Shown one piece after another: positions 18,781-27,662 of a stretch of DNA of 64,000 bases (positions are counted from its first letter, which is position 1; the number at the start of each line of letters is the position of its first letter). The position numbers and the translations under genes are program-made. Source of the stretch: Chitinophaga eiseniae (GTDB taxonomy: Bacteria; Bacteroidota; Bacteroidia; Chitinophagales; Chitinophagaceae). The stretch covers positions 567,003 to 631,002 of the forward strand of contig NZ_FUWZ01000005.1 of the NCBI RefSeq assembly GCF_900167135.1. The letters run 5' to 3'. Under the pieces are notes generated by a model that worked only from the letters and a program-made list of their open reading frames with translations, searched no databases and had not been told where the DNA came from.

Positions 18781-19363
18781 TCGACAGTCATCAACCAACT
18801 GGTATGTGGTTACCGGCGGTCCGGGTTCCGGTAAAACCACGACTATCAATATCCTGGCCGGGAGAAATTACCATGTTACCGTTGAACATGCCCGACACTA
18901 TATAGACACACAACGCATTGGTGGAAAGTCGGTCAGTAAGATCAGGAGCAACCAACGGGAATTTCAACAGAAAGTGCTTGCCATGCAGCTTGAACAGGAG
19001 CGGTCGATGTCTCCGGCCGACACCGTTTTCCTTGACAGGGCCGTTCCTGATTCGCTGGCTTACTATCGCTTCATGGGGCTGGAGCCTGACGAAAAACTAA
19101 TGAATGCTTTAAAAACCGTCTCTTATAAGAAGGTGTTTATCCTCGATATTCTGCCGTTAGTGAATGATTATGCCCGCAGTGAAGATGCTGAGGCCCAAAA
19201 GAGAATACACCAGCTCCTGATCGACGTTTATTCATCGCTGCCTTTCCCTGTAGTACAGGTACCGGTTATGCCGCCGGAAGAACGTGTGGATTTTATTCTG
19301 AAAAATATCAGCTCCGATGAAGGAGGCCATGAGATAAAAAGTCAGGACAATATTCCACAATAA
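18773..19363 (+). CDS. AAA family ATPase / P-loop NTPase (AAA_28-like)
   Basis: Small cytosolic P-loop protein. Walker A is T-G-G-P-G-S-G-K-T-T about 15 residues after the chosen start; V-F-L-D-R-A-V-P-D-S serves as a Walker B/kinase-type D-R-x-x-x-D-S segment near residue 82, as in NadR-like and AAA_28 NTPases. The start at 18773 gives an ATGAGTAA overlap with the upstream stop; an in-frame ATG at 18740 would add 11 residues and is possible. The protein resembles small kinases more than mechanical AAA proteins. Coupling to the ATP-cone/nuclease-like gene suggests they work together. Confidence 0.85.
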   Translation: MSNRQSSTNWYVVTGGPGSGKTTTINILAGRNYHVTVEHARHYIDTQRIGGKSVSKIRSNQREFQQKVLAMQLEQERSMSPADTVFLDRAVPDSLAYYRFMGLEPDEKLMNALKTVSYKKVFILDILPLVNDYARSEDAEAQKRIHQLLIDVYSSLPFPVVQVPVMPPEERVDFILKNISSDEGGHEIKSQDNIPQ

Positions 19364-19444
19364 ATAGAAGGTACAGCTTCACTTGGCGTTAGCAGGAAAT
19401 CGCGCTACCGCAGGAGATTTTGTTTTAGATTTAAAAAATCGGTA

Positions 19445-19472
19445 TTATCTTAAAGTCCTGTCAGATGACAGG
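19445..19472 (+). promoter_or_regulatory. putative -7-like box and inverted repeat upstream of cstA
   Basis: A TTATCTTAAAG box (19445-19455), also found before the secreted protein at 38557 and nearly so before the sigma-factor gene at 28788, is followed at once by a perfect 7-bp inverted repeat with a 2-base spacer (19457-19472). It lies about 55 bases before the cstA start. The box could be a -7 element and the repeat an operator; both readings are inference. Confidence 0.35.
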
Positions 19473-19527
19473 CTTATGCGGCCTTTGTCAATACCTGTTG
19501 ATCAATCAAGAAAACTTTAGAACACCA

Positions 19528-21369
19528 ATGGATTTTTTAAACGGCGCCAATGCGCTCACCCTTGTCTTTGCGGCGCTGCTCATTTTTGCGATTGCTTACC
19601 GGTTCTACGGCATCTTCATGGCCAATAAGGTGTTGCAGCTTAATAATGCACACCTGACACCCGCTGTTGAGTTTGCAGACGGAAAAGACTATGTGGCGAC
19701 GAACAAGAATGTACTGTTCGGGCACCACTTTGCGGCAATCGCGGCAGCGGGGCCATTGGTAGGGCCGGTATTGGCTGCCCAGTTTGGCTACCTGCCGGGC
19801 ACTTTATGGATTTTAATCGGCTGCGTGCTGGCGGGTGGGGTACATGATATGGTGGTGCTGTTTGCTTCCGTGCGGCATAAAGGGCAGAGCCTGGCCACCA
19901 TTGCCGGAAAAGAAATTGGTAAGGGTACCGGGCTGATAGCCGGCGTGGCAGTGCTCTTCATCCTGATCCTTACGCTGGCCGGGCTGTCGCTGGCCTGTAT
20001 CAGCGCCATGCACGAGGCTTCCTGGTCTTTGTTCACCGTTATCGCCACCATGCCTATCGCCGTTATCATGGGCCTGATCATGCGTTACCGCAAAAACAGC
20101 GTGACCTTCGCCAGCATCCTGGGAGGCGTGCTGCTCATCGCTGCTATTGTGGGTGGACATGAGCTGATGAAATTTGAAGCGTTGAACAGCCTGTTTCACT
20201 GGAAAGTAGGGACCATCTCCATCGCTATTACGGTATACGGATTTCTCGCGTCTATACTGCCGGTATGGTTGCTGCTGGTGCCAAGGGATTATTTATCTAC
20301 CTACCTTAAAATAGGAACGATCGTTATGCTGGCGATAGGAGTAATATTGGTACATCCCACCATCCAGATGCCGGCCATCACCAGTTTTGTGAACGGCGGC
20401 GGTCCCGTGATCGGCGGACCGGTACTGCCTTTTATCTTTATCGTTATCGCCTGCGGCGCTATCTCCGGCTTTCACGCGGTGATTGCTACAGGTACTACCC
20501 CGAAAATGCTGAACAACGAAAGAGAAATACTCTTTGTGGGCTACGGCGCAATGCTGGTGGAAGGCTTTGTGGCGCTGATGGCGTTGATAGCCGCCTGCAC
20601 GCTGGCGCCGGGCGATTATTTTGCGATCAATACCCCTGCTGACGCTTATGCCGGTTTCCTGGCCAACAACCCTGCCTTACATGCGGTAGAGCTGGACTAT
20701 TTCAGCCAGAAAATAGGCGTGGAGCTGCAGGGCCGGACCGGCGGCGCAGTATCGCTGGCGGTCGGAATGGCCCATATTTTTAACAAGATTCCTTTCATGG
20801 AAAATGTGATGGCGTATTGGTACAATTTCGCCATCATGTTTGAAGCGGTATTTATCCTCACGGCGATAGATGCCGGTACCAGGGTGGGCAGGTTTTTCCT
20901 GCAGGAAATGCTGGGCAGTGTGGTCCCGAAGTTCAACGATAAAAACTGGATGCCGGGTATCATCATCAGCAGCCTGTTGTTTACTTTTTCCTGGGGATAC
21001 CTGGTATATACTGGAAACGTCAGCAGTATCTGGCCTTTGTTCGGTATCAGCAATCAGTTGCTGGCCGCCTGCGGATTGATCGTATGTACCACCATGCTGA
21101 TCCGCATGAACAGAAAGAAGTATGCCCTGTGCGCCGCCATACCAGGCGTGTTTATGGCCATCATTACCTTCTGGGCAGGATATGAACAGGTAAAACATGT
21201 GTATCTGCCCAAAGGGCAGTATCTGCTGGCTGTCCTGGCCATACTGGCCATGCTGCTGATGCTGCTGGTTTTCATCAATACTTTTAAACGCTGGTTTAAG
21301 CTGTTGAAAATAGATACCGTGCAAACTGATTTCTATGGAGATCAGGTGAAGGAACTGGTGGAACGGTAA
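19528..21369 (+). CDS. cstA: carbon starvation protein A (CstA family peptide/pyruvate transporter)
   Basis: Polytopic inner-membrane transporter of the CstA family, known in other bacteria for uptake of peptides or pyruvate on carbon starvation. The sequence is made of many hydrophobic helices separated by family-specific loops: F-G-H-H-F-A-A-I-A-A-A-G-P-L-V-G-P near residue 65, G-G-V-H-D-M-V-V-L near 105, and F-H-A-V-I-A-T-G-T-T-P-K in the second half. The ATG at 19528 is preferred over one at 19465 because M-D-F-L-N-G-A-N-A leads directly into the first membrane helix. The resulting 613 residues fit the family. It stands alone, with its own upstream repeat and no sensor pair next to it. 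Confidence 0.93.
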   Translation: MDFLNGANALTLVFAALLIFAIAYRFYGIFMANKVLQLNNAHLTPAVEFADGKDYVATNKNVLFGHHFAAIAAAGPLVGPVLAAQFGYLPGTLWILIGCVLAGGVHDMVVLFASVRHKGQSLATIAGKEIGKGTGLIAGVAVLFILILTLAGLSLACISAMHEASWSLFTVIATMPIAVIMGLIMRYRKNSVTFASILGGVLLIAAIVGGHELMKFEALNSLFHWKVGTISIAITVYGFLASILPVWLLLVPRDYLSTYLKIGTIVMLAIGVILVHPTIQMPAITSFVNGGGPVIGGPVLPFIFIVIACGAISGFHAVIATGTTPKMLNNEREILFVGYGAMLVEGFVALMALIAACTLAPGDYFAINTPADAYAGFLANNPALHAVELDYFSQKIGVELQGRTGGAVSLAVGMAHIFNKIPFMENVMAYWYNFAIMFEAVFILTAIDAGTRVGRFFLQEMLGSVVPKFNDKNWMPGIIISSLLFTFSWGYLVYTGNVSSIWPLFGISNQLLAACGLIVCTTMLIRMNRKKYALCAAIPGVFMAIITFWAGYEQVKHVYLPKGQYLLAVLAILAMLLMLLVFINTFKRWFKLLKIDTVQTDFYGDQVKELVER

Positions 21370-21387
21370 TTTTAAAATTGCAACTAT

Positions 21388-21417
21388 GTTGCGATTTAAA
21401 AATTATTGTATAATTTG
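21388..21417 (+). promoter_or_regulatory. putative promoter of the metal-acquisition operon
   Basis: GTTG (21388-21391) and TATAATTTG (21409-21417) resemble the Bacteroidota -33 TTTG and -7 TAnnTTTG elements at roughly correct spacing, 18-45 bases before the first small gene. The match is imperfect. Confidence 0.4.
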
Positions 21418-21434
21418 CGGGCTGTTTACACAGA

Positions 21435-21806
21435 ATGCGCCGGAACCGGGACATATCGCTGATGAGAATAAGAGCGCTCCTGCTGTTGCTATTATTTATA
21501 GCGCCGCAGGCAGTGGGACTGCTGCATCATCATCATTACCGGAAGGTGAATGACTGCACCATTACGAACGGGACGGCAAAAGTGTATGCCTCCGTAAAGG
21601 CATGTCATATCTGCGAACTTGTCAACCACCACGGCCACGAGCCGTTCCTCTTACCGGGGCAGCTCCCGGCCCTGCTGAATACCATCCACTTTATTCCCTT
21701 TGAGTGTCTCTGCACACCGTTGTATACTACTTACGCATTAGCCTATACGAACAAAGGTCCCCCCGGCCTTGCAGCTACCTTTGTACCATCCTCCTTATTT
21801 CATTGA
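21435..21806 (+). CDS. small exported His/Cys-rich protein, first gene of metal operon
   Basis: A 123-residue protein with a hydrophobic N-terminal helix (start at 21435, or at the in-frame ATG 21462 which gives a cleaner signal sequence). Directly after the helix come H-H-H-H and later K-A-C-H-I-C-E and N-H-H-G-H-E, a concentration of possible metal ligands. The C-terminal part has F-E-C-L-C and a proline/glycine-rich tail. I do not recognise a named family. Small proteins of this kind often precede TonB receptors in Bacteroidota, and together with the downstream ABC and TonB genes this suggests a periplasmic or membrane metal-binding accessory. The role is inferred from composition and position. 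Confidence 0.7.
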   Translation: MRRNRDISLMRIRALLLLLLFIAPQAVGLLHHHHYRKVNDCTITNGTAKVYASVKACHICELVNHHGHEPFLLPGQLPALLNTIHFIPFECLCTPLYTTYALAYTNKGPPGLAATFVPSSLFH

Positions 21807-21863
21807 CAACACCGGCCCTGTACCGCTATGGGGCATGTACTCACCTGTGTCATAACAAGACTT

Positions 21864-22559
21864 ATGCTGCAAGCTATTTCATTATCAAAAGAATATAATT
21901 CCTTTAAGGCGCTGCAAAACCTGGACCTCGAAGTAAAGCCCGGAGAGGTTTTTTGTTTACTCGGCCAGAATGGCGCCGGCAAAACTACCACTATCAACCT
22001 GTTCCTGGGGTTCACCGCCCCCACCTCCGGCCGCGCGTTGGTTAACGGCAGGGAAGTCGTTCCCGGAGCTGTAACCACCCGCAGGGACATAGCCTATATC
22101 CCGGAGGTGGTGATGCTGTATGGCCAGATGACTGCCATGGAAAACCTGGATTATTTCAGCCGGCTGGCGGGAGTTACCTGCCATAAAGATGAACTCGCCG
22201 CTTTCCTTTCCCAATGCGGCTTACAGGCAGACGCCCATCACCGGCCGCTGGGCGGATTCAGTAAAGGCATGCGCCAGAAGGTAGGCATCGCCATCGCCCT
22301 GGCCAAAAACGCAAAAGCCATTCTGATGGACGAGCCCACCAGTGGCCTCGATCCGAGAGCGACGGACGAGTTTACCACGTTGGTGCTGCAGTTGGGAAAA
22401 CAGGGGAAATCGGTACTCATGGCTACGCACGATATATTTAACGCGGTCACTTTAGGAACGCACATTGGCATCATGCGCCAGGGACAACTGGTATACACTG
22501 TAAAAGCCGCCGACATCAACGCTAACGACCTGCAACAACTGTATCTGCAAACTATTTAA
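21864..22559 (+). CDS. ABC transporter ATP-binding protein (ABC-2 type)
   Basis: Cytoplasmic ATPase that powers the two DUF3526 permeases encoded downstream. Walker A is G-Q-N-G-A-G-K-T-T-T, the signature region reads G-G-F-S-K-G-M-R-Q-K, and Walker B is A-I-L-M-D-E-P-T-S-G-L-D, followed by an H-loop A-T-H-D. The pattern is that of NatA/CcmA/NosF-like ABC-2 ATPases. ATG at 21864 (M-L-Q-A-I-S-L-S-K-E-Y) is preferred; an in-frame start at 21828 would add an unlikely 12-residue extension. The TonB receptor gene follows 16 bases later, so the transporter genes are interleaved with an outer-membrane receptor. Confidence 0.93.
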   Translation: MLQAISLSKEYNSFKALQNLDLEVKPGEVFCLLGQNGAGKTTTINLFLGFTAPTSGRALVNGREVVPGAVTTRRDIAYIPEVVMLYGQMTAMENLDYFSRLAGVTCHKDELAAFLSQCGLQADAHHRPLGGFSKGMRQKVGIAIALAKNAKAILMDEPTSGLDPRATDEFTTLVLQLGKQGKSVLMATHDIFNAVTLGTHIGIMRQGQLVYTVKAADINANDLQQLYLQTI

Positions 22560-22575
22560 ACACTTTTCCGTGAAG

Positions 22576-24861
22576 ATGTTCACACTGCCATACCAGTATA
22601 AACTGACCGGTTTATGCTGCGCGGGATTTTTGTCCGTACTGTCTGCCTATGCGCAGCAACCGGCGGACACCACTATTGTCACCACTTCAAAAGAAGCACT
22701 GCAAACAGTAGAAGTGATGGGCACCCGCACCCGTAAATATTTCAGCGACTATTCTTTTTCTGCTACCAAGATTGCCACATTAAATAAGAACATCCCACAG
22801 GCCATCTCGACGGTGTCGAAGGAATTGATGGCCGACCGGCAGGCCTTTACGCTGACGGATGCCGTTAAAACGGTAACGGGCGTTTCACAGAGCAGCTTCT
22901 ATAACCAGTTTGCCATCCGCGGCATCAGTCAGAACGAAGAAGGTACCATCATCAACGGGATGCGTACCCGCCAGTACTTTTTTACCCAGCCGCTGACCAA
23001 TCACCTGGAACGCGTGGAAGTTATCAAAGGCCCCGCCAGCGCTATGTTTTCCAGTGTGGACCCCGGCGGAAGCATTAACCTGGTCACGAAAAAGCCACTG
23101 AAAGAAAACCGTAAAGAAGTCAGTATTTCCGCAGGCAGCTTCAGCACCCTTCGCGGCGCCCTGGACTTTACCGGTCCGCTGAACAAAGAAAAGACCTTAC
23201 TGTACCGGCTCAACGTAGGCTATGAAGACAGCAAGAGCTTCCGCGACATGCAGTACCGGAAAGCGCTCCTGGTAGCGCCGTCCTTTTCATATGTGCCCGC
23301 GGCAGGCACCAGCCTGAACGTGGAGATGGTAATGACGAATAACAATACCCGTCTCGACAGGGGACAGGCTATTTTCGGCGCTATTGCCGGTAAAACGGAC
23401 CTGAACAGCACCGGCATCAATTTTAACATGGGCAGTAGCAACGACCACTTCAATACCCGCGACCTGATGCTGATGGCCAACTTCTCACATTCCTTTTCAG
23501 AGAAGGTGGGCTTCAACGTAGCCTACATGAAACAAACCTGGGATGAAGACCTACAGGAGCACCGCACCACCAATGCCTTTGCGGTGGATGAAAACGGTAC
23601 CGCTATCCCCACGCTGGCAGGTATGCGCGCTGTTATCCGGCAGCAACGCTGGAACACGGACAATCTCAGTATATACTTCACCGTTAAACAACATACCGGT
23701 CGGCTGGAGCATAAGCTGGTACTGGGCTACGACAGGATCAACACCCGTAAGTTCAGAGGCGGTGGCGAAAACACCGCCGCCGGCTACCGCCTGAAAGACG
23801 GTACTATAGCCGCCAGATACGATCCGGCCAAAAAGGACCTCTACCTGCTTAAAACCGTCAACGGGGTGACCATGCCTGTTCCCAACGTGTCGCATTTTGA
23901 CCTCGCACGGCCAGGGTATTTTGTTGCCAACCTGAATGAATACATTTTTGCGAAAAATGAAATCCCACCGGCTTATTACCTTGTCAACGGCGTGTGGCTG
24001 CAGGACCAGATCAGGTATGGCCAACTGTTGCTGACCCTTGGGTTGCGGCAGGAATGGTATGAAGACTATAACCAGTACAAACAGGCCAGCCAGACGAAAA
24101 TATCCCATCAGCAGTTGATTCCCCGTGTGGGCCTTACCTGGGAAGCTACGGCCCATATTAATGTCTATGGCACCTATCTGCGAGGCTATCAGCCGCAAGG
24201 CAACACTGCTACGCTGGTAGTGGTGCCACCGCCGGCAGGCGCCAACTTCAAACCGCTGGAAAGCGATCTGAAAGAGATCGGTGTTAAATCCAGCTGGCTG
24301 AATGACAAACTCCAGGTAAACCTGGCGGCCTTTGAAATCAATCAGAAAAATCTGTTGATGAACGCCAACGACCCGGTAGATGTGAATAAACTGATAGAAC
24401 GCGGCGCACAGCGCAGCCGGGGCGTTGAAGTGGAGGCTTCGGGTTATGTGATGGAAAACTGGCAGTTCAATGCCGGCTACAGCTACATCGATGCCGTGAT
24501 CACCGATGATAACGATCCCAAACTGATGGGCACCCGTGTACAGAATACGCCACAGCATGCCGCCGCCGTATGGACCCGCTACAATATGCGGGGCATTAAA
24601 ATACTGCAGGGCATAGGATTTGGCGCCGGCGTACAATACAGCGGTTCTAAACTTCCGTGGTACACGCGCGATTTTATTATTCCCGGGTACACCGTAGCAG
24701 ACGTGGCCCTCTATTACACGCCGCCGCAGTCTAAAGTACAGCTCGCGGTAAACGTGAATAATATTTTCGATCAAACGTATTGGGTAGGCGCGCAGAATTA
24801 CCTGCGCCTGTTTCCCGGGACGCCCGGAAATGTGATGTTTAACGTAACCTATAAATTCTGA
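22576..24861 (+). CDS. TonB-dependent siderophore-type receptor
   Basis: Outer-membrane receptor of about 761 residues. A signal peptide ends near A-Y-A-Q-Q; a plug domain follows with the siderophore-receptor pattern I-P-Q-A-I-S-T-V-S, F-A-I-R-G-I-S, R-V-E-V-I-K-G-P-A-S-A-M-F and P-G-G-S-I-N-L-V-T-K-K-P. The C-terminus ends in N-V-T-Y-K-F, as for barrel assembly. Unlike SusC it lacks the carboxypeptidase-regulatory domain and matches the FhuA/FpvA-like subfamily. A GTG at 22570 is an alternative start. Its place between an ABC ATPase and two ABC permeases suggests that the imported complex is linked to a dedicated ABC module. Confidence 0.95.
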   Translation: MFTLPYQYKLTGLCCAGFLSVLSAYAQQPADTTIVTTSKEALQTVEVMGTRTRKYFSDYSFSATKIATLNKNIPQAISTVSKELMADRQAFTLTDAVKTVTGVSQSSFYNQFAIRGISQNEEGTIINGMRTRQYFFTQPLTNHLERVEVIKGPASAMFSSVDPGGSINLVTKKPLKENRKEVSISAGSFSTLRGALDFTGPLNKEKTLLYRLNVGYEDSKSFRDMQYRKALLVAPSFSYVPAAGTSLNVEMVMTNNNTRLDRGQAIFGAIAGKTDLNSTGINFNMGSSNDHFNTRDLMLMANFSHSFSEKVGFNVAYMKQTWDEDLQEHRTTNAFAVDENGTAIPTLAGMRAVIRQQRWNTDNLSIYFTVKQHTGRLEHKLVLGYDRINTRKFRGGGENTAAGYRLKDGTIAARYDPAKKDLYLLKTVNGVTMPVPNVSHFDLARPGYFVANLNEYIFAKNEIPPAYYLVNGVWLQDQIRYGQLLLTLGLRQEWYEDYNQYKQASQTKISHQQLIPRVGLTWEATAHINVYGTYLRGYQPQGNTATLVVVPPPAGANFKPLESDLKEIGVKSSWLNDKLQVNLAAFEINQKNLLMNANDPVDVNKLIERGAQRSRGVEVEASGYVMENWQFNAGYSYIDAVITDDNDPKLMGTRVQNTPQHAAAVWTRYNMRGIKILQGIGFGAGVQYSGSKLPWYTRDFIIPGYTVADVALYYTPPQSKVQLAVNVNNIFDQTYWVGAQNYLRLFPGTPGNVMFNVTYKF

Positions 24862-24862
24862 T

Positions 24863-26287
24863 ATGCAGACCATCTTACTGATCGCCCGTCAAACCTGGAA
24901 AACCATTCTCCGGAACAAGGCATCGCTCTGGCTGACGGTCTTACTGGGAATCACCTTGTGCGTAGCTACCTGGATAGGCTGGCAGCACTATCAAACGCAA
25001 CAACAGCAACGGTTGCAGTACAGCAAAGCGGTGCGCGAGAAATGGGTGTCCAAACCCGATAAACATCCGCATCGCATGGCGCACTATGGTTATCTTGTTT
25101 TCCGGGATAAACATCCGCTCAGCTTTTTTGACTTCGGCATAGAAAGTTTCTCCGGCGTATCGGTATTCCTGGAAGCGCATAAGCAGAACACCGTCAATTT
25201 CAGCGAAGCCGGTTTTTCCAATGGCACACTGCGTTTCGGTGAGATGAGCGTAGCAATGGTGCTACAGCTGCTGGTGCCGCTGCTGATTTTTTTCCTGGGA
25301 TATAATGCTATCGCCGGGGAGCGGGAGTCGGGCACACTGAAAATACTTTTATGCCAGAGCGTTAGCTGGCGTCAGCTCATGATCGGTAAAACCCTGGGCC
25401 TTATTGCGGTGAGCTTTACCCTCTTCCTGCCGGTGATTGTACTGACCATCGTGTTATGGGCGGTATTGAGCCAGGGACAGGTCGCTGCTGACGCCGCCCT
25501 GCGGCTGTTATTTTTACTGGCCGCTTATGCTGTTTATTTCGCCATCTGCGCCGGTATTACGGTATTGGTGTCTGCGGTGAGCCGCAGCGCCAAAGGGGCG
25601 CTGACGATTTTACTGGGCAGCTGGATTTTCTTCCTGGTCATTTTGCCGCGATTGACGCAGGCAGCCGGCGCCAACATCTATCCGGCGCCCTCTAAAATAG
25701 CGTTTGCGGCCGCCGTTGAAGAAGACCTGCATAAACAGGGCGACAGCCACAACCCGGACGATCCGCATTACGCCGGCATGAAAGCGGCGGTGCTGCAAAA
25801 GTATCACGTGAAAGATGTAAAAGACCTGCCGTTTAACTATGGCGGATATGTGATGGCGGAAGGAGAGAAAATATCTGCCGGTATTTATGCGGACCATCTG
25901 CGCCGGCTGACAAAAATTTACCAACAACAAAACAGTTTTACCGTAGCGGCCAGTTACATCAATCCCTACCTGGCTATCCGGAACTTATCGATGGCATTAA
26001 CAGCAGCTGATTTTGCCACCTATGCCAGTTTCCAGGAACAGGTCGAACAATACAGGTACCAGCTGGCGCAACGGATGAACCGTTTACAGATGGAATATAT
26101 CAGTAACGATAAACCGGAGGTCATCAGTCACGACCACTGGGCGGAAATGCCGGACTTCAAATACCGGTTCAAAGCGGTGAGAGCGGTGTTACGGGACCAG
26201 GTAGCCACCATTATGGCACTGGTTTGCTGGCTGGGACTGATGACAGCCGGATTGTTGACTGCCTCCAAATGGGCAAGGACCCTTTAA
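24863..26287 (+). CDS. ABC transporter permease, DUF3526 family (first of two)
   Basis: Inner-membrane ABC-2 permease of 474 residues with a membrane anchor at residues about 20-38, a long extracytoplasmic loop, and a bundle of hydrophobic helices from about residue 135. The conserved segment F-L-G-Y-N-A-I-A-G-E-R-E-S-G-T-L-K after the second helix is the ABC-2 hallmark, and a second large loop (about 270-430) is typical of DUF3526 proteins. It starts one base after the TonB receptor stop and is followed by a paralogue, so the transporter is probably a heterodimer driven by the upstream ATPase. The relation to NosY-like permeases hints at metal or metal-complex handling. Confidence 0.88.
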   Translation: MQTILLIARQTWKTILRNKASLWLTVLLGITLCVATWIGWQHYQTQQQQRLQYSKAVREKWVSKPDKHPHRMAHYGYLVFRDKHPLSFFDFGIESFSGVSVFLEAHKQNTVNFSEAGFSNGTLRFGEMSVAMVLQLLVPLLIFFLGYNAIAGERESGTLKILLCQSVSWRQLMIGKTLGLIAVSFTLFLPVIVLTIVLWAVLSQGQVAADAALRLLFLLAAYAVYFAICAGITVLVSAVSRSAKGALTILLGSWIFFLVILPRLTQAAGANIYPAPSKIAFAAAVEEDLHKQGDSHNPDDPHYAGMKAAVLQKYHVKDVKDLPFNYGGYVMAEGEKISAGIYADHLRRLTKIYQQQNSFTVAASYINPYLAIRNLSMALTAADFATYASFQEQVEQYRYQLAQRMNRLQMEYISNDKPEVISHDHWAEMPDFKYRFKAVRAVLRDQVATIMALVCWLGLMTAGLLTASKWARTL

Positions 26288-26297
26288 ATGTGGAAAA

Positions 26298-27662
26298 ATG
26301 AAAAGACTATATCAGTTTGAATGTATACTTTTTTTCAGGACCAAAGCGGCGTGGTGGGGTGTGTTGATATTGCTGCTGAGTGGCGCGGCAGGATTGTATC
26401 TCGGTAAATCCTTTATTGACAAACAACGATCGGTGATACAGAAAGCCGCCGTACTGCAACCCGAAAATACACAACGCAATCTCCGTTATTTCGGGAACGA
26501 ACTGGGGCTGATGTTATACCATAACAAGTATACGCTGGTAAACCAGCCAGACCCCTGGGCGGCTTTTGCCACGGGGCAGCGGGATATCAACCCGGTCATG
26601 CTTACCGTGAGTATGCTGGGGTTGCAGGGTCAGATGTATGATACCGATCTGAATAACCCTGTCAACCTGCTCTATGGAAATATAGACCTGGCGTTTGTAT
26701 TTGTTTTCCTGTTTCCCCTGGTGATCATCGCTTTTACCTACAACGTACTGTCTGCTGAGCAGGAGTCCGGTGTATGGCGTATCATCAGCGCGCAGGCGGA
26801 CCGGCCGCAGCGGCTGATACTACGCAAACTGTTGGTAAGAATTGCGGTGGTGCTGGGCGTAGCTCTTTTGCTGCTGTTGTCGGCCGTGGTGTATTTACGC
26901 CTGCCGCCGGACGGGCGACTCGTATGGGTAAGTATTTTGTTGCTCAGCTACCTGTTGTTCTGGTTTGCGTTATCCTGCTGGGTGATATCTTACGGGCGGT
27001 CATCCGGCTTTAACCTGGCGGCGCTGATCGCCTGTTGGGTGTTGCTGAATATGCTGGTGCCGGCGCTCGTCAATATCTGGACCAGCTGGCGTTATCCCGT
27101 GCCCGAAGCCATGGAAACGGCGATGCGGCAGCGGGAAGGATATCATGAAAAGTGGGACGTGGATAAGTCGGTGACGATGGATAAATTTTTTGCGCACTAC
27201 CCGCAGTTCCGGAAATATCCGTTTGATTCCTCGCAGGCCTTCAGCTGGTATTGGTACTACGGGATGCAACAAATGGGCGATGATGAAGCTGCAGCGAGTA
27301 CCAAAGCGATGCGTGAAAAACTACGGCAACGGCAACGTTTCAGCAATGCGGCAGCCTTGGTGCTGCCTGGCATTCAGGCCACCCTGCAGCTGAATTCGAT
27401 GGCGGGCACTGACTTGCAGCAGTACCTTCAGTTTCAGTCAGCGCTGCAGCAGTTGCACGAAGAGGTAAGGATGTATTTCTATCCCCTGGTGTTCAGCGAA
27501 GGTAAAACAGCGGCGGCGGACTGGAACAAATTTGCGCTCCGTTATTTTGAAGCGCACGATCAGCGCCCTGATTGGCGCCAGGGTTCCATCCTGTTGCTGG
27601 CGGCTTTGCTGGCGGTAATGGCTGTGAGGAATTTCAGACAAACATTAAAACGGTCCTTATGA
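26298..27662 (+). CDS. ABC transporter permease, DUF3526 family (second of two)
   Basis: Paralogue of the preceding permease (454 residues) with the same plan: N-terminal anchor, external loop, the ABC-2 motif A-F-T-Y-N-V-L-S-A-E-Q-E-S-G-V-W-R near residue 150, clustered helices, second external loop and a final helix near the C-terminus. It begins 10 bases after the first permease, and its stop overlaps the next start as ATGA. Sequence divergence between the two copies supports a heterodimeric channel rather than a recent duplication. Confidence 0.88.
   Translation: MKRLYQFECILFFRTKAAWWGVLILLLSGAAGLYLGKSFIDKQRSVIQKAAVLQPENTQRNLRYFGNELGLMLYHNKYTLVNQPDPWAAFATGQRDINPVMLTVSMLGLQGQMYDTDLNNPVNLLYGNIDLAFVFVFLFPLVIIAFTYNVLSAEQESGVWRIISAQADRPQRLILRKLLVRIAVVLGVALLLLLSAVVYLRLPPDGRLVWVSILLLSYLLFWFALSCWVISYGRSSGFNLAALIACWVLLNMLVPALVNIWTSWRYPVPEAMETAMRQREGYHEKWDVDKSVTMDKFFAHYPQFRKYPFDSSQAFSWYWYYGMQQMGDDEAAASTKAMREKLRQRQRFSNAAALVLPGIQATLQLNSMAGTDLQQYLQFQSALQQLHEEVRMYFYPLVFSEGKTAAADWNKFALRYFEAHDQRPDWRQGSILLLAALLAVMAVRNFRQTLKRSL

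Noticed and set aside
23551..24873. Minus-strand 440-codon frame opposite the TonB receptor
   Set aside because: Complement of a clear receptor gene; no motif, composition typical of an antisense shadow.
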